Positions 1 to 11,427 of a DNA stretch of 48,504 bases are shown one piece after another; the stretch's first letter is position 1, and each line of letters begins with the position of its first letter. This DNA comes from Alphaproteobacteria bacterium (lineage in GTDB: Bacteria; Pseudomonadota; Alphaproteobacteria; MPNO01; UBA2964). Position numbers and translations under genes: made by a program. The notes beneath the pieces are model-generated. The model did not search any database and was not told the origin of the DNA. It saw nothing but the letters and a program-made list of their open reading frames with translations. The DNA is taken from positions 1 to 48,504 of the forward strand of contig WHUE01000019.1 in the NCBI GenBank assembly GCA_009377375.1, read 5' to 3'.

Positions 1-395
1 CCGCACCCGCCGCCGAGATCCCGCCCCCCGCGCCGCCGCCTTCCGCCGACGCCGCGCCGACGCCGCCACCGGTGCCCGCCGCGCCCGAGCCGCCGCCGCA
101 GGTGGCCTCCGCGCCGCCGTCCGGGTCGTCCCGGGTGGTGCTGCGCGCCACCTCCAGCGCCTGGGTGGAAGTGCGCGACGGTGCCGGCAAGCGCATCTTC
201 TCCCGCCTCATGCGCAGCGGGGAGACCTTTCCCGTTCCGCAGGGCGAGGGCATGACGCTGACCACCGGCAACGCCGGCGGTCTGGACGTGCTGGTCGACG
301 GCCGCACCCTGCCGCCGCTCGGTCCGACGGGCGGGGTACGCCGGGATGTGGTGCTGGACGCCGGGGCGCTTCTGTCCACCGCGCCCGCGCCCTGA
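1..395 (+). CDS. rodZ: C-terminal part of a RodZ-like protein (DUF4115 domain), cut by the window edge
   Basis: The reading frame is open from base 3 and ends at TGA 393-395, so about 130 C-terminal codons are present. The visible part is a Pro/Ala-rich linker followed by a compact beta-rich segment with WVEVRD, RIFSRLMRSGE and LPPLG, which fits the periplasmic DUF4115 domain at the end of RodZ. RodZ is an inner-membrane protein with a cytoplasmic helix-turn-helix that links MreB filaments to the wall-elongation machinery. The HTH and membrane helix would lie to the left of the window. In alphaproteobacteria rodZ often sits upstream of ispG and hisS; here hisS follows after 10 bp and ispG is not between them. 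Identification rests on the C-terminal domain alone. Confidence 0.68.
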   Translation, partial: APAAEIPPPAPPPSADAAPTPPPVPAAPEPPPQVASAPPSGSSRVVLRATSSAWVEVRDGAGKRIFSRLMRSGETFPVPQGEGMTLTTGNAGGLDVLVDGRTLPPLGPTGGVRRDVVLDAGALLSTAPAP

Positions 396-405
396 CCGGC
401 CCGCC

Positions 406-1650
406 ATGGCAGCCTTGCAGCCGGTTCGCGGCACAAGAGACATCCTGCCCGACGAAGCGCGGCAGTTCCGCCACATCGTGGATACCGGCCGCGCCGTCTG
501 CGCGCGCTACGGGTTCGAGGAGGTGGCGACTCCGATCTTCGAATTCTCCGAAGTGTTCCGCCGGACCCTCGGCGACACCTCCGACATCGTCACCAAGGAG
601 ATGTACAGCTTCACCGACAAGGGCGGCGACGACGTCACGCTGCGGCCCGAGGGCACGGCCGGGGTCGCCCGCATGCTCATTTCCGGCGGGCTGAGCCAGA
701 ACCTGCCGCTGAAGCTGTTCTACAACGGTCCGATGTTCCGCTACGAGCGGCCGCAGAAGGGCCGGTTCCGCCAGTTCCACCAGATCGGTGTGGAGCTTCT
801 CGGCGTGCCCGAACCCGCCGGCGACGTCGAGGCCATCGCGATGGGCGCGGCCGTGCTCGACGCGCTGGGCGTGGCCGGCAATGTCACGCTGGAGCTCAAC
901 ACCCTGGGCAACGCCGCCAGCCGCGCCGCCTATCGCGACGTTCTGGTGGCGTATTTCACCGTCCATGCCGACGCGCTGTCCGAGGACAGCCGCGCGCGGC
1001 TCGCGCGCAACCCGCTGCGCATCCTGGATTCCAAGGAGGAGGGCGACCGGCGGATCGTCGAGGGCGCGCCCGACTTTGCCGACAGCCTGGATGCGGAATC
1101 GTCGGAATTCTTCGCCGCCGTGCGCGACGGGCTGGACGCGGTCGGCATCGCCTACGTGCTGAACTCGCGCCTGGTGCGCGGGCTGGACTATTACTGCCAT
1201 ACCGCCTTCGAGTTCACGACCGATGCGCTCGGCGCGCAGGGGACGGTGCTCGCCGGCGGCCGCTACGACGGGCTGGTGGAACAGATGGGCGGGCCGCACA
1301 CGCCGGGGATCGGATGGGCCGCCGGCATCGAACGGCTGGCGCTGCTGGCGGGCGAGGCGCCGGATGCGCCGCGCCCGATCGCCGTGGTGCCGGTCGGCGG
1401 CGATGTCGAGCGCGACGCGCTGACCCTGGCCGAGACGCTGCGCCGCGCCGGGTTCATGGTCGAGCTCGGCTATCGCGGCAATCTGAGCCGGCGGCTCAAG
1501 CGCGCCAACCGGCTGCGCGCCCGCGCCGCGCTGATCCTCGGCCCGGAGGAGGTCGCGCGGGGCGCGGTGACGCTCCGCGACCTCGATTCGGGCGACCAGG
1601 AAGAGGTGGCGCTCACCGCGTTGACCGAACGGCTTTCCCCTTACCGGTAG
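406..1650 (+). CDS. hisS: Histidyl-tRNA synthetase
   Basis: Class II aminoacyl-tRNA synthetase that charges tRNA-His in the cytoplasm. The 414-residue product has the usual bacterial HisRS length. It starts MAALQPVRGTRDILPDE, the conserved N-terminus of the family. Motif 2 is seen around FRYERPQKGRFRQFHQ, the histidine-specific motif at RGLDYYCHTAFEF, and motif 3 at GIGWAAGIERL, with a C-terminal anticodon-binding domain after about residue 320. The frame is open further upstream to 346, but the extra 20 residues are unlike HisRS and overlap the preceding gene, so ATG 406 is chosen. It is probably cotranscribed with hemA, which begins 6 bp after the stop. Confidence 0.96.
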   Translation: MAALQPVRGTRDILPDEARQFRHIVDTGRAVCARYGFEEVATPIFEFSEVFRRTLGDTSDIVTKEMYSFTDKGGDDVTLRPEGTAGVARMLISGGLSQNLPLKLFYNGPMFRYERPQKGRFRQFHQIGVELLGVPEPAGDVEAIAMGAAVLDALGVAGNVTLELNTLGNAASRAAYRDVLVAYFTVHADALSEDSRARLARNPLRILDSKEEGDRRIVEGAPDFADSLDAESSEFFAAVRDGLDAVGIAYVLNSRLVRGLDYYCHTAFEFTTDALGAQGTVLAGGRYDGLVEQMGGPHTPGIGWAAGIERLALLAGEAPDAPRPIAVVPVGGDVERDALTLAETLRRAGFMVELGYRGNLSRRLKRANRLRARAALILGPEEVARGAVTLRDLDSGDQEEVALTALTERLSPYR

Positions 1651-1656
1651 CCGGCC

Positions 1657-2955
1657 ATGACCGAAGCCGATGCGAGCCCCCGGCTGCTCGTCGTCGGGGC
1701 CAACCACCGTTCATCCTCCGCCGCGCTTCGCGAGCGGCTGTTCGTGGACGCCGCCGGGCAGCACGGCTTTCTCGTGCGGCTCCGCGCGGCCGGTCTCGCC
1801 CAGGCGATGCTGCTGGCCACCTGCGACCGCGTGGAGGTCCAGGCCGCCGCCGCCGATCCCCGCGCCGCGGCCGAGACGATCGCCGACGCCCTGGCGGCAG
1901 CCGGCGGCGTGGCGCGGGACCAGCTCGACCGCCAGCTCTACCGGCTGGAAGGGCAGGAGGCGCTGCGGCACATCTTCTCGGTCGCGGCATCGCTCGACAG
2001 CCTGGTGCCCGGCGAGGCGCAGGTGCTGGGCCAGGTGAAGGAAAGCCACCGCGCCGCGCGGGAGGCCGGGCTGCTCGGGCCAGAGCTGGAATCGGCGCTG
2101 CAGGCTGCCTATCGCGCCGCGAAGCGGGTCCGCACTGAAACCGCGATCGGCGAAGGCCCGGTCTCCATCGCCAGCGCGGCCGAGCGGCTGGCCCGCAACG
2201 TCCACGGCGACCTGGCCGGCGCGTCCGCCCTGCTCATCGCCGGCGGCGAGATGGGCGAGCTGATCGCCGACCACCTCCAGCGGGCGGGGCTGGGCGATCT
2301 CACCGTGACGGCAAGGCTGGCGCCGCGGGCGGAGATGACGGCGCGGGCGCTGTCCTGCCATCATGCGCCGATCGCGCGGCTGGCGGCGCTGCTCGAGGGG
2401 GCGGATATCGTGATCTCGGCAGTCGGCGCCGGCGAGCCGCTGATCGGCGCGGACCTGATCGCGCGGGCCCTGGCGGCGCGGCGGCACAGGCCCATATTCG
2501 TGATCGACGCGGCGATCCCGGGCGATGTCGAGCGCGCCGTCGGCCGTCTGGACGATGCGTTTCTCTACGATCTGGGCGATCTGGAATCGGTCGCCATCGA
2601 AGGCCGGCGCGGGCGCGACGCCGCCGTGTCGGAAGCCGCGGGAATCGTCGCGGCCGAGATCGAGGCGTATGATCGCGACCGCGCCGGGCGGAGCACGGCG
2701 CCGCTGGCGGCCATGCTGCGCCGCCGGTTCGACGCGGAGCGCGAGGCGGTGCTGCGCGAGGCCGGCGGCGATGCGGCGGAGGCGACGCGGCGTCTGGTCA
2801 ACCGGCTGCTGCACGACCCGATGGTGGCGCTGCGTGCGCTGGGTGCGGAGGGCGACGCGGCGGCGCGCGAAACGGCGGAAGGGATCGTCCGGCGGCTGTT
2901 CGGCATCGCCGACGCCGATGACGGCGATGGTGAGGGCGAAGGGGAACCGAAGTGA
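1657..2955 (+). CDS. hemA: Glutamyl-tRNA reductase
   Basis: NADPH-dependent enzyme that reduces glutamyl-tRNA to glutamate-1-semialdehyde, the first committed step of the C5 route to tetrapyrroles. Visible family marks are GANHRSS near residue 14, the catalytic-cysteine segment ATCDRVEV (Cys56), and the signature [19 protein letters not shown] near residues 113-131. A Rossmann domain follows near residue 190 and a helical dimerisation tail forms the C-terminus. The length, 432 residues, is normal. Use of the C5 pathway is notable because many Rhizobiales and Rhodobacterales instead make aminolevulinate with ALA synthase. The TGA stop overlaps the GTG start of prfA by three bases, suggesting translational coupling. 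Confidence 0.95.
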   Translation: MTEADASPRLLVVGANHRSSSAALRERLFVDAAGQHGFLVRLRAAGLAQAMLLATCDRVEVQAAAADPRAAAETIADALAAAGGVARDQLDRQLYRLEGQEALRHIFSVAASLDSLVPGEAQVLGQVKESHRAAREAGLLGPELESALQAAYRAAKRVRTETAIGEGPVSIASAAERLARNVHGDLAGASALLIAGGEMGELIADHLQRAGLGDLTVTARLAPRAEMTARALSCHHAPIARLAALLEGADIVISAVGAGEPLIGADLIARALAARRHRPIFVIDAAIPGDVERAVGRLDDAFLYDLGDLESVAIEGRRGRDAAVSEAAGIVAAEIEAYDRDRAGRSTAPLAAMLRRRFDAEREAVLREAGGDAAEATRRLVNRLLHDPMVALRALGAEGDAAARETAEGIVRRLFGIADADDGDGEGEGEPK

Positions 2956-4028
2956 GTCTCGACGACAAGCTGAACCGATTGACGGCGCGGCACGAGGAGC
3001 TGGCGCAGCTCATGTCGCAGGCCCGTGCGCCGGACCCCGACGACTTCGTCCGCATGGCGAAGGAATACGCCGAGCTGACGCCGCTGGTCGAGGCCGTCGC
3101 CGAACGCCGTGCGCTGCTGGCGGAGATCGCCGAGCTTCAGGCGATGGCCGCCGACGCCTCGTCCGAGGCCGAGATGCGCAGGATGGCGGAGGAGGAGCTG
3201 CGCGCCGCGCTGGAGCGCGTGCCCGCGATGGAACGCAGGATGAACCTGCTGCTGCTGCCCCGCGACTCCGCGGACGAAAAGAGCGCGATCCTCGAGGTCC
3301 GGGCCGGCACCGGCGGCGACGAGGCGGCGCTGTTCGCCGCCGACCTGTTCCGCATGTACCAGCGCTACGCGGAGGCGCACCGCTGGAAGTTCGAGGTGAT
3401 GGCGGTTTCGGAAACCGGCATCGGCGGCATCAAGGAGGCGACGGCGGAGATCGCCGGGCGCGGCGCCTTCGCGCGGCTGAAATTCGAATCCGGCGTCCAC
3501 CGGGTGCAGCGCGTCCCCGAAACCGAATCCGGCGGGCGCATCCACACCTCGGCGGCCACCGTCGCCGTGCTGCCCGAGGCCGAGGAATTCGATGTCGAGA
3601 TCGAGGACAAGGACCTGCGCATCGACACCTACCGGTCGCAGGGCGCCGGCGGCCAGCACGTGAACACCACCGACAGCGCCGTGCGCATCACCCATATCCC
3701 GACCGGCGTCGTGGTCGCCATGCAGGACGAGAAATCCCAGCACAAGAACCGCGCCAAGGCGATGAAGGTCCTGCGCGCCCGCATCTTTGAGGCCGAGCGC
3801 GAGGCGCGCGCCGCCGAACGCGCCGAGACGCGGCGCAGCCAGGTGGGCAGCGGCGACCGGTCGGAGCGCATACGCACCTATAACTTCCCGCAGGGGCGCG
3901 TCACCGACCACCGCATCGGCCTGACGCTGCACAAGCTCGACCGGGTGCTGGAAGGCGAGGCCCTGGACGAGATCGTGGACGCGCTGATCGCGGAGGACGA
4001 GGCGGAGCGCCTCGCCCATATGTCATGA
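2952..4028 (+). CDS. prfA: Peptide chain release factor 1
   Basis: Release factor that recognises UAA and UAG in the ribosomal A site and triggers peptide hydrolysis. The 358-residue protein has an N-terminal helical domain, the codon-recognition tripeptide of the RF1 type (PET, residues 189-191, within [14 protein letters not shown]) and the catalytic GGQ at residues 233-235. The PxT form separates it from RF2, which carries SPF. It starts with GTG overlapping the hemA stop and ends with TGA overlapping the ATG of prmC, whose product methylates the GGQ glutamine. The three genes therefore form a tight translational unit. Confidence 0.97.
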   Translation: MSLDDKLNRLTARHEELAQLMSQARAPDPDDFVRMAKEYAELTPLVEAVAERRALLAEIAELQAMAADASSEAEMRRMAEEELRAALERVPAMERRMNLLLLPRDSADEKSAILEVRAGTGGDEAALFAADLFRMYQRYAEAHRWKFEVMAVSETGIGGIKEATAEIAGRGAFARLKFESGVHRVQRVPETESGGRIHTSAATVAVLPEAEEFDVEIEDKDLRIDTYRSQGAGGQHVNTTDSAVRITHIPTGVVVAMQDEKSQHKNRAKAMKVLRARIFEAEREARAAERAETRRSQVGSGDRSERIRTYNFPQGRVTDHRIGLTLHKLDRVLEGEALDEIVDALIAEDEAERLAHMS

Positions 4029-4906
4029 CCGCGCTGGCCGAGGCCACAGCCGGGGCGCTGCTCGCCCCCGCCGCCCGGCTTCTGGCGGCGGCGGGGATCG
4101 AGGATGCCGCGCGCGAGGCGCGCCTCCTGCTGGCGCATGCCGCGGGATGTCAGGCCACGCTGCTGGCGGTCGATCCGGCGCGGCAAATCGCCGCGGACGC
4201 CGCCGCCGCGTTCGAGGCCGCGCTCGCCCGCCGCGCCGCCCGCGAGCCGCTGGCGCAGATCACGGGAATGCGCGAGTTCTGGTCGCTGGACTTCCGGGTG
4301 ACGGCCGACGTGCTGATCCCGCGCCCCGACAGCGAAACGCTGCTGGAGGCGGCCTGCGCGCTGCGCCCCGACCGCACGGTGCCGCTCCGCGTCCTCGATC
4401 TCGGCACCGGCAGCGGATGCCTGCTGCTGGCGGCGCTCAGCGAGTATCCGGCCGCGACCGGGCTGGGGGTCGATATCAGCGCCCCGGCGCTGGCGGTGGC
4501 GCGCGACAACGCGGTCCGGCTGGGGCTGGCCGGGCGGGCGCGCTTCGTCCGCGCCGACTGGGATTCGGGGCTGGATGCGCGTTTCGATCTGGTATTGTGC
4601 AACCCGCCATATGTTGCCGACGGCGAGGTCGGGTCGCTGGCGCCCGAGGTTGCCCGATTCGAGCCGAAGCTGGCGCTGTGCGGTGGGGCGGACGGGCTGG
4701 CGGCCTATCGTGCGCTCGCGCCCGCCCTGGCGCGCCGCCTGACCCCCGGCGGCCTCGCGCTGGTCGAGGCCGGGTCCGGTCAAGCCCCTGATATAGACCA
4801 TATTTTCCGGAAATGGGGGCTGGCGGTCCCGGCCGTGCGCCGGGACCTCGCCGGAATCGCCCGTTGCGTCGTGGCCACAATGCCGGCGGCGTTTACGGCG
4901 GCATAA
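4025..4906 (+). CDS. prmC: Release factor glutamine methyltransferase
   Basis: SAM-dependent N5-glutamine methyltransferase that modifies the glutamine of the GGQ motif in release factors 1 and 2. The 293-residue product has an N-terminal helical substrate domain, a SAM-binding loop DLGTGSG at residues 125-131 and the hallmark NPPY at 193-196. Pairing with prfA is the classical arrangement. The ATG overlaps the prfA stop in an ATGA junction. The gene ends at TAA followed by a run of A residues and a 219 bp gap with RNA-like secondary structure. Confidence 0.95.
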   Translation: MTALAEATAGALLAPAARLLAAAGIEDAAREARLLLAHAAGCQATLLAVDPARQIAADAAAAFEAALARRAAREPLAQITGMREFWSLDFRVTADVLIPRPDSETLLEAACALRPDRTVPLRVLDLGTGSGCLLLAALSEYPAATGLGVDISAPALAVARDNAVRLGLAGRARFVRADWDSGLDARFDLVLCNPPYVADGEVGSLAPEVARFEPKLALCGGADGLAAYRALAPALARRLTPGGLALVEAGSGQAPDIDHIFRKWGLAVPAVRRDLAGIARCVVATMPAAFTAA

Positions 4907-4929
4907 AAAAAAGGTTGGAAACCGGAGAG

Positions 4930-5048
4930 AACCTCACTACTGTGGCGAAGAGGCGACGCGAACACGCCACTGGCGTCCACGCCTCTGAGTCCCAGATAGC
5001 ACTGCTCTAGCAGGACTCGAGACCCGGCAGAGAATGCCGCTTTTCTAC
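4930..5048 (+). ncRNA. Candidate structured small RNA or structured leader between prmC and the DUF4167 gene
   Basis: Three hairpins can be drawn by eye. The first pairs 4949-4955 with 4980-4986 and continues inward with 4956-4959 against 4973-4976. The second pairs 4987-4992 with 5013-5018 around an inner CTGC/GCAG stem. The third pairs 5025-5029 with 5035-5039 and is followed by CTTTTCT, like an intrinsic terminator. In addition 4942-4947 (GTGGCG) is complementary to 4965-4970 (CGCCAC) inside the first loop, giving a competing fold or a pseudoknot. No protein frame here looks real. It could be an independent sRNA, the processed 3' end of the prmC transcript, or an attenuating leader for the next gene. 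I do not recognise a named family. Confidence 0.35.
5025..5046 (+). terminator. Putative intrinsic terminator downstream of prmC
   Basis: A 5 bp GC-rich stem (CGGCA 5025-5029, TGCCG 5035-5039) with a five-base loop is followed directly by CTTTTCT. The stem is short, but the position after the upstream hairpins and before the DUF4167 gene fits the end of a transcript. Confidence 0.45.
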
Positions 5049-5125
5049 TCGTGTGTATGCGAAATGCCCGGTTGGCGCATCTTGCCCACGATGTGGCTTT
5101 GGAACGAAAAATCGGACAAGGGGTT

Positions 5126-5692
5126 ATGCGATCAGGTCCTAATTCCCGCCGGCTGAGAGGCCGCGGCAGCAATAACAATCGTCGTGGCAACACGCCGCGC
5201 AATCAGAATTTCGAAAGCAACGGGCCCGAGGTGAAGGTCCGCGGCAACGCGCAGCAGGTGGTGGAGAAATACCTGCAGCTCGCGCGTGACGCGGCGACCG
5301 CGGGCGAGAGCGTGATGGCGGAGAACTATTACCAGCACGCCGAACACTATTATCGCCTCCAGGTCGCCCAGGCCGATCGCGCCCAGCGCCAGCAGCAGGA
5401 CCAGAATCCGGACCAGCAGCGCGGCGGCAACGACGACATGGACGACGACGACGACAACGACAACGAGGTGCAGACCCCGTCGGGCGAGAGGTCCAACAGA
5501 AACACCAACGCCAACGCCAACCCCCGGAGCAACGGGAACGGCGCCGACGACCGGGACGAGAACGAGCCCCAGCCCCAGCCCCAGCCCCAGCCCCGCCCCC
5601 AGCGACCGCCGCGCAGCAAGTCCGCGCCGGCCGCGGCGGTCGAGGCCGCCGTCGAGGCCTCGCGCGAACCGTCGGGCGAACAGCCGAACTGA
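5126..5692 (+). CDS. DUF4167 domain protein (hypothetical, alphaproteobacterial)
   Basis: Protein of 188 residues whose N-terminal third has the conserved block of the DUF4167 family: a basic Asn/Arg-rich start (RRLRGRGSNNNRRG), then VRGNAQQVVEKYLQLARDA and AENYYQHAEHYYR. The remainder is low complexity, with an acidic DDDDDND run, an Asn-rich stretch and a PQ repeat, and is probably disordered. The start at ATG 5126 is chosen because the conserved block begins right there; the frame also runs back to 5051. Function is unknown. The basic N-terminus might bind nucleic acid, which is inference only. Placement between prmC and clpB is common in alphaproteobacteria. A strong hairpin terminator follows. 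Confidence 0.85.
   Translation: MRSGPNSRRLRGRGSNNNRRGNTPRNQNFESNGPEVKVRGNAQQVVEKYLQLARDAATAGESVMAENYYQHAEHYYRLQVAQADRAQRQQQDQNPDQQRGGNDDMDDDDDNDNEVQTPSGERSNRNTNANANPRSNGNGADDRDENEPQPQPQPQPRPQRPPRSKSAPAAAVEAAVEASREPSGEQPN
5565..5594 (+). repeat. Five tandem copies of AGCCCC inside the DUF4167 gene
   Basis: The hexamer AGCCCC is repeated five times without interruption and encodes alternating Pro and Gln. Because the unit is six bases, gain or loss of copies would keep the frame, so the tract can vary in length without breaking the gene. Confidence 0.8.
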
Positions 5693-5730
5693 CGGGCCTG
5701 TCCGCGCCCCTGCTCTAACCGATTGCCGCC

Positions 5731-5769
5731 GCGCCGGCCCCGGACCCCGGGGCCGGCGCGCTGCGTTTT
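5731..5769 (+). terminator. Strong hairpin terminator after the DUF4167 gene
   Basis: A perfect 13 bp GC-only stem (5731-5743 with 5747-5759) closes a three-base loop, and TTTT follows at 5766-5769. It ends the DUF4167 transcript and separates it from the clpB promoter region. Confidence 0.7.
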
Positions 5770-5799
5770 CCGCGCTGTAAGCTCCCGCCCGCGCCGCCC

Positions 5800-5828
5800 C
5801 TTGCCCGCGCTTCGCGCGATTGCCATAT
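5800..5828 (+). promoter_or_regulatory. Candidate clpB promoter
   Basis: CTTGCC at 5800-5805 and CCATAT at 5823-5828 are separated by 17 bases. This resembles the alphaproteobacterial housekeeping pattern (CTTGAC, 17 bp, CTATAT), and the CTTG element is also shared with RpoH heat-shock promoters, which would suit clpB. It lies 98 bases upstream of the clpB start. Sigma specificity cannot be settled by eye. Confidence 0.4.
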
Positions 5829-5926
5829 GTTTTTCGGGATGCCGCTGTTCGGATCCCGCAAGATCGAGAGCCCGCCTGTCGAAGGGGGCAGTATCGCGCA
5901 ATGTCTCAGTCGTGGAGTTGCACGTC

Positions 5927-8521
<2,595 letters not shown>

Positions 8522-8559
8522 CGCGAAAACGCGGCAGGGCGGGGACGGCGTCGCCCGCC

Positions 8560-8588
8560 TTCGCACGTCCGGCCGGAACGCCTATAAT
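8560..8588 (+). promoter_or_regulatory. Candidate promoter for the VOC dioxygenase gene
   Basis: A perfect TATAAT at 8583-8588 is preceded with 17 bp spacing by TTCGCA at 8560-8565, a four-of-six match to the -35 consensus. It lies in the 103 bp gap between clpB and the next gene, whose ATG is 36 bases downstream. Confidence 0.45.
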
Positions 8589-8624
8589 CGCGCGGCAACG
8601 GGGCACAGGCGGAGGATCAGGATC

Positions 8625-9551
8625 ATGGCGATTGTCGGTCTCGAAAAGATCGTGTTCGGCGTCGACGACATGGCGACGGCGACGCGGTTCTGGACGGATT
8701 TCGGGCTCTCGCCGGTGGCGGAGGAGCCGGGCCTCGCCGTGTTCGCGACCGCCGAGAAGACGACGGTCGAGGTGAGGCCCCACGACGACGCCTCGCTGCC
8801 GAAGGGGCTGGCGGCCGGCAACACGGCGCGCGAGATCGTCTGGGGCGTCGAAAGCCCGGCCGACCTGGACGCCATCGCGGCCGAGCTCTCGAAGGACCGC
8901 GCGGTGGTCCCCGGCGAGGACGGCACGATCCGCAGCACCGACCATCTCGGCTACGCCATCGGGTTCCGCGTCACCGGGCGCGAGCCGGTGGTGTGCGAGC
9001 CGACCGAGTACAACGTGCCGGGCAATCCCGGGCGGGTGAACGGGCGCGGCAAGATCTACGACCGCGCCACCCCGCAGCAGATGTCTCATGTCGTGCTGCT
9101 GTCGCCGGATCTCGACGGGCAGGTGGCGTTCTACCGCGACCGGCTGGGTTTCCGCGTCACCGATTTCTACGCCGGGCGCGGCTATTTCCTGCGCGTCCCC
9201 GGCAGCCACGAGCATCACAACCTGTTCCTGCTCAAGGGCGGCGACAATATCGGCTTCCACCACCTGGCGTTCGAGGTGCGCGACATCCACGAGGTGTTCG
9301 GCGGCGGGCTCCACATGGCGGAGAAGGGCTGGACGACCCATCTCGGGCCCGGCAGGCATCCGATCTCCTCCTGCTATTTCTGGTACTTCAGGAACCCCTG
9401 CGGCGGGGCGGCGGAATACGATTCGGATTCCGATTACGTGACCGAGGACTGGCAGCCGCGGGAATGGGAGTCGACGCCGGAGAACTTCGCCGAATGGGCC
9501 TATGCGGAGGGCGCCACCCGCTATTCGGGCATCCAGACCGGGAAGCTCTGA
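8625..9551 (+). CDS. Two-domain VOC protein resembling extradiol ring-cleavage dioxygenases
   Basis: The 308-residue protein has two repeated VOC modules (about 1-120 and 150-300), the architecture of type I extradiol dioxygenases such as BphC or catechol 2,3-dioxygenase. In the second module the likely Fe(II) ligands are His155 (in SHVVL), His212 or His213 (in FHHLAFEV) and Glu264 (in AAEYDSD), with spacing close to that in BphC. It probably cleaves a catechol-like ring, though the substrate cannot be read from sequence and some relatives are not dioxygenases. It has its own TATAAT promoter, an AGGAGGATCAGG-like ribosome site region before ATG 8625, and ends 9 bp from a convergent TauE-like gene. 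Confidence 0.8.
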   Translation: MAIVGLEKIVFGVDDMATATRFWTDFGLSPVAEEPGLAVFATAEKTTVEVRPHDDASLPKGLAAGNTAREIVWGVESPADLDAIAAELSKDRAVVPGEDGTIRSTDHLGYAIGFRVTGREPVVCEPTEYNVPGNPGRVNGRGKIYDRATPQQMSHVVLLSPDLDGQVAFYRDRLGFRVTDFYAGRGYFLRVPGSHEHHNLFLLKGGDNIGFHHLAFEVRDIHEVFGGGLHMAEKGWTTHLGPGRHPISSCYFWYFRNPCGGAAEYDSDSDYVTEDWQPREWESTPENFAEWAYAEGATRYSGIQTGKL

Positions 9552-9560
9552 GCCGGCCCT

Positions 9561-10361
9561 TCAGACGACCTGGATCACCCCGCGCACCATCAGCGCGGCG
9601 GCGGCGCACAGCATCAGGATCTGCAGCCAGCGGAAGAACTGCTCGGTGGTCGCGGCGCGGAAGGCGCGCGTGCCGGTCCAGCTCCCCAGCAGCGCGATGG
9701 GCAGCAGCAGCAGCCCCTCGGCGAGCAGCGTCGGCGTGAACAGCCCGGCCAGCAGCAGCCCGCCCAGCCGCACGACCACGAACACCATGGTCAGCACGAT
9801 GCCGGTGCCGCGGAGCGCCGCGGCGCTCGTGCAGGCGAGCTTCAGGTAGATCACCAGGAAGTAGAGCGCGCCGCCGCCGCCGATGGTGCCGATCGCCCCG
9901 GACACGACGGCCAGGGTGGAGGTGACGGGCAGGGCGCGGATGTCGATGCGCTCTGCCAGCTTGCTGAGCAGCCGCATCCGGTCCATCAGCAGGATGCCGC
10001 ACATCAGCGCGCCGAGCACCAGCGTCAGCCAGTCCGCCTCCAGCCGCACGAACACCCACAGCCCGATCAGGATGCCGATTGCGAGCGCGATCACCAGCGG
10101 CTTCGCGACCCCCCAGTCCGCGGTCCGCGCGCCCTGTCGGAACAAATGAAGCTGCGCGGCGGTAGTGGTCAGAACCGCCAGCAGGATCGCGTGGTGCGGC
10201 CCCAGCACCCAGGTCGTCATCAGCACGATCGGCATGTTGGAGCCGAACCCGAACGCGCCGCGCACGAAGCAGCCGAAGAAATGCGACAGGAACACCCAGG
10301 CAACGACGAGCAGGCCAAACCCCTCGAAGGGGCGGAGAGTCGAAAACAGGTCTGGATTCAA
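9561..10361 (-). CDS. TauE/SafE (TSUP) family membrane permease
   Basis: A 266-residue, strongly hydrophobic protein with about eight predicted membrane segments. It carries the two-half pattern of the TSUP family with conserved glycine-rich turns, for example GAFGFGSN near residue 38 and SGAIGTIGGGG near residue 153. Members export or import small organosulfur anions, sulfite or other organic anions. The only start that keeps the first membrane helix is TTG at 10361-10359, 28 bp after the stop of the upstream Fe-S reductase gene, so the two are likely cotranscribed. Substrate is unknown; linkage to the reductase suggests movement of its substrate or product, an inference. Confidence 0.8.
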   Translation of the reverse strand: MNPDLFSTLRPFEGFGLLVVAWVFLSHFFGCFVRGAFGFGSNMPIVLMTTWVLGPHHAILLAVLTTTAAQLHLFRQGARTADWGVAKPLVIALAIGILIGLWVFVRLEADWLTLVLGALMCGILLMDRMRLLSKLAERIDIRALPVTSTLAVVSGAIGTIGGGGALYFLVIYLKLACTSAAALRGTGIVLTMVFVVVRLGGLLLAGLFTPTLLAEGLLLLPIALLGSWTGTRAFRAATTEQFFRWLQILMLCAAAALMVRGVIQVV

Positions 10362-10389
10362 CGGCGTCGTCCGGTGCGCACCCGCAGGG

Positions 10390-11346
10390 TCATTCGTCCA
10401 GCACCTCGGCCGCCTGCTCGGGGAACCAGGCCGGGGTGCGGTAGCCCGCCTTCTTGCGCATCGCCATGTACTGCTTGTACTGCGCCTTCCTCACCGGGTC
10501 CCCGTTCTCCTTGTGGATATAGGGGCAGACGTCCACGCAGATGTGGCAGTACTGCTCGCGCAGCCGCGAGACCGTGTAGCATTTCTCCACATCGGTGATC
10601 CAGCGGCGCACCCCCTCGGTGATCTCGTACTCGTTGGCGGGCGGGATCGCCTCGGCCGGGCAGTTGTTGGCGCAGATATTGCATTTCATGCAGGTGTCCT
10701 GCACGCCGAACCGGTACGGCTCATCCAGCGCCAGCGGCATCGTGGTGGTGACGAAGCCGGGGCGGAAGCTGGCGCCGAGCGTGGGATGGATCAGGCTGCC
10801 ATGCTTGCCCAGCTCGCCGAACCCGGCGGCGTACAGCGCCGGCAGCGCCATGATGTCGTCCCCGCCGTTATGGTGGGCGACCGCCGGATAGCCCAGCGCC
10901 CGCACGTGATCGGCCAGCGCGGTCGCGATCTCGGCGCAGCGGACATAGACGCTGGTCGATTCGGTCTCCACCGCGCGGGGCCCGCCGAGGGCCTGGCCGT
11001 AATCCTCGCCGACCACCAGGCAGAAGATGTAGTCGTGGGGCAGGTCGATTCCTTCGGCGACCATCAGCGGCGTCAGCCGTGCGCAGCCGACGACGCTCGC
11101 GCCCAGATCGCGGGCCATCGCCTTCAGCGCCTCGGTCTCGGCCCCGATATCCGCGATCTCCGTGCGCCGCGGATTGACGGCGCCGTCGCGCACCTTGCCG
11201 AGCTCGGTCCAGCGCGCCATGCGGGCGCGGGTTTCCGGCGGGCGGCTCTTCCACAGCGGCGGCTCCGTCAGCCCGCGCTCCTTCAGCATCCGCCCGAGGA
11301 TCGGCTCCGCCGCCCCCTGCACGCGCACCTTTGCCGCGCCCTTCAT
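10390..11346 (-). CDS. Reductive-dehalogenase/QueG-like protein with two 4Fe-4S clusters
   Basis: The 318-residue protein has a C-terminal dicluster ferredoxin region. Cluster 1 ligands are Cys219, 222, 225 and the Cys of ANNCP (229). Cluster 2 uses Cys256, then Cys267, 270 and 274, a CX10CXXCXXXCP spacing like that of reductive dehalogenases and epoxyqueuosine reductase. The N-terminal part (about 60-210) matches the flavin/cobalamin-binding reductase fold of those families, including GELGKHGSLIHPTLG before the clusters. There is no Tat signal, so it is probably cytoplasmic. Canonical RdhA proteins are longer and exported, and QueG is usually longer with a HEAT tail. The real reaction is therefore open: a B12-dependent reduction is the best family-based guess. 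TauE follows after 28 bp. Confidence 0.7.
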   Translation of the reverse strand: MKGAAKVRVQGAAEPILGRMLKERGLTEPPLWKSRPPETRARMARWTELGKVRDGAVNPRRTEIADIGAETEALKAMARDLGASVVGCARLTPLMVAEGIDLPHDYIFCLVVGEDYGQALGGPRAVETESTSVYVRCAEIATALADHVRALGYPAVAHHNGGDDIMALPALYAAGFGELGKHGSLIHPTLGASFRPGFVTTTMPLALDEPYRFGVQDTCMKCNICANNCPAEAIPPANEYEITEGVRRWITDVEKCYTVSRLREQYCHICVDVCPYIHKENGDPVRKAQYKQYMAMRKKAGYRTPAWFPEQAAEVLDE

Positions 11347-11427
11347 GTGATCGCCGCCCTTGCCCTGCTTCGCCTGCCGCGATCATACCGGCCGGGCGCC
11401 GCATCCGCTACCGCGGGCCGGCCGATC

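Noticed and set aside
208-1707. A 499-codon open frame antisense to hisS
   Set aside because: It is a shadow of hisS; no ribosome site or family motif, and hisS is certain.
4942-4986. A SAM-II-like riboswitch
   Set aside because: The pairing can be drawn as a pseudoknot, but the second connecting loop is too short and neighbouring genes are not in methionine metabolism.
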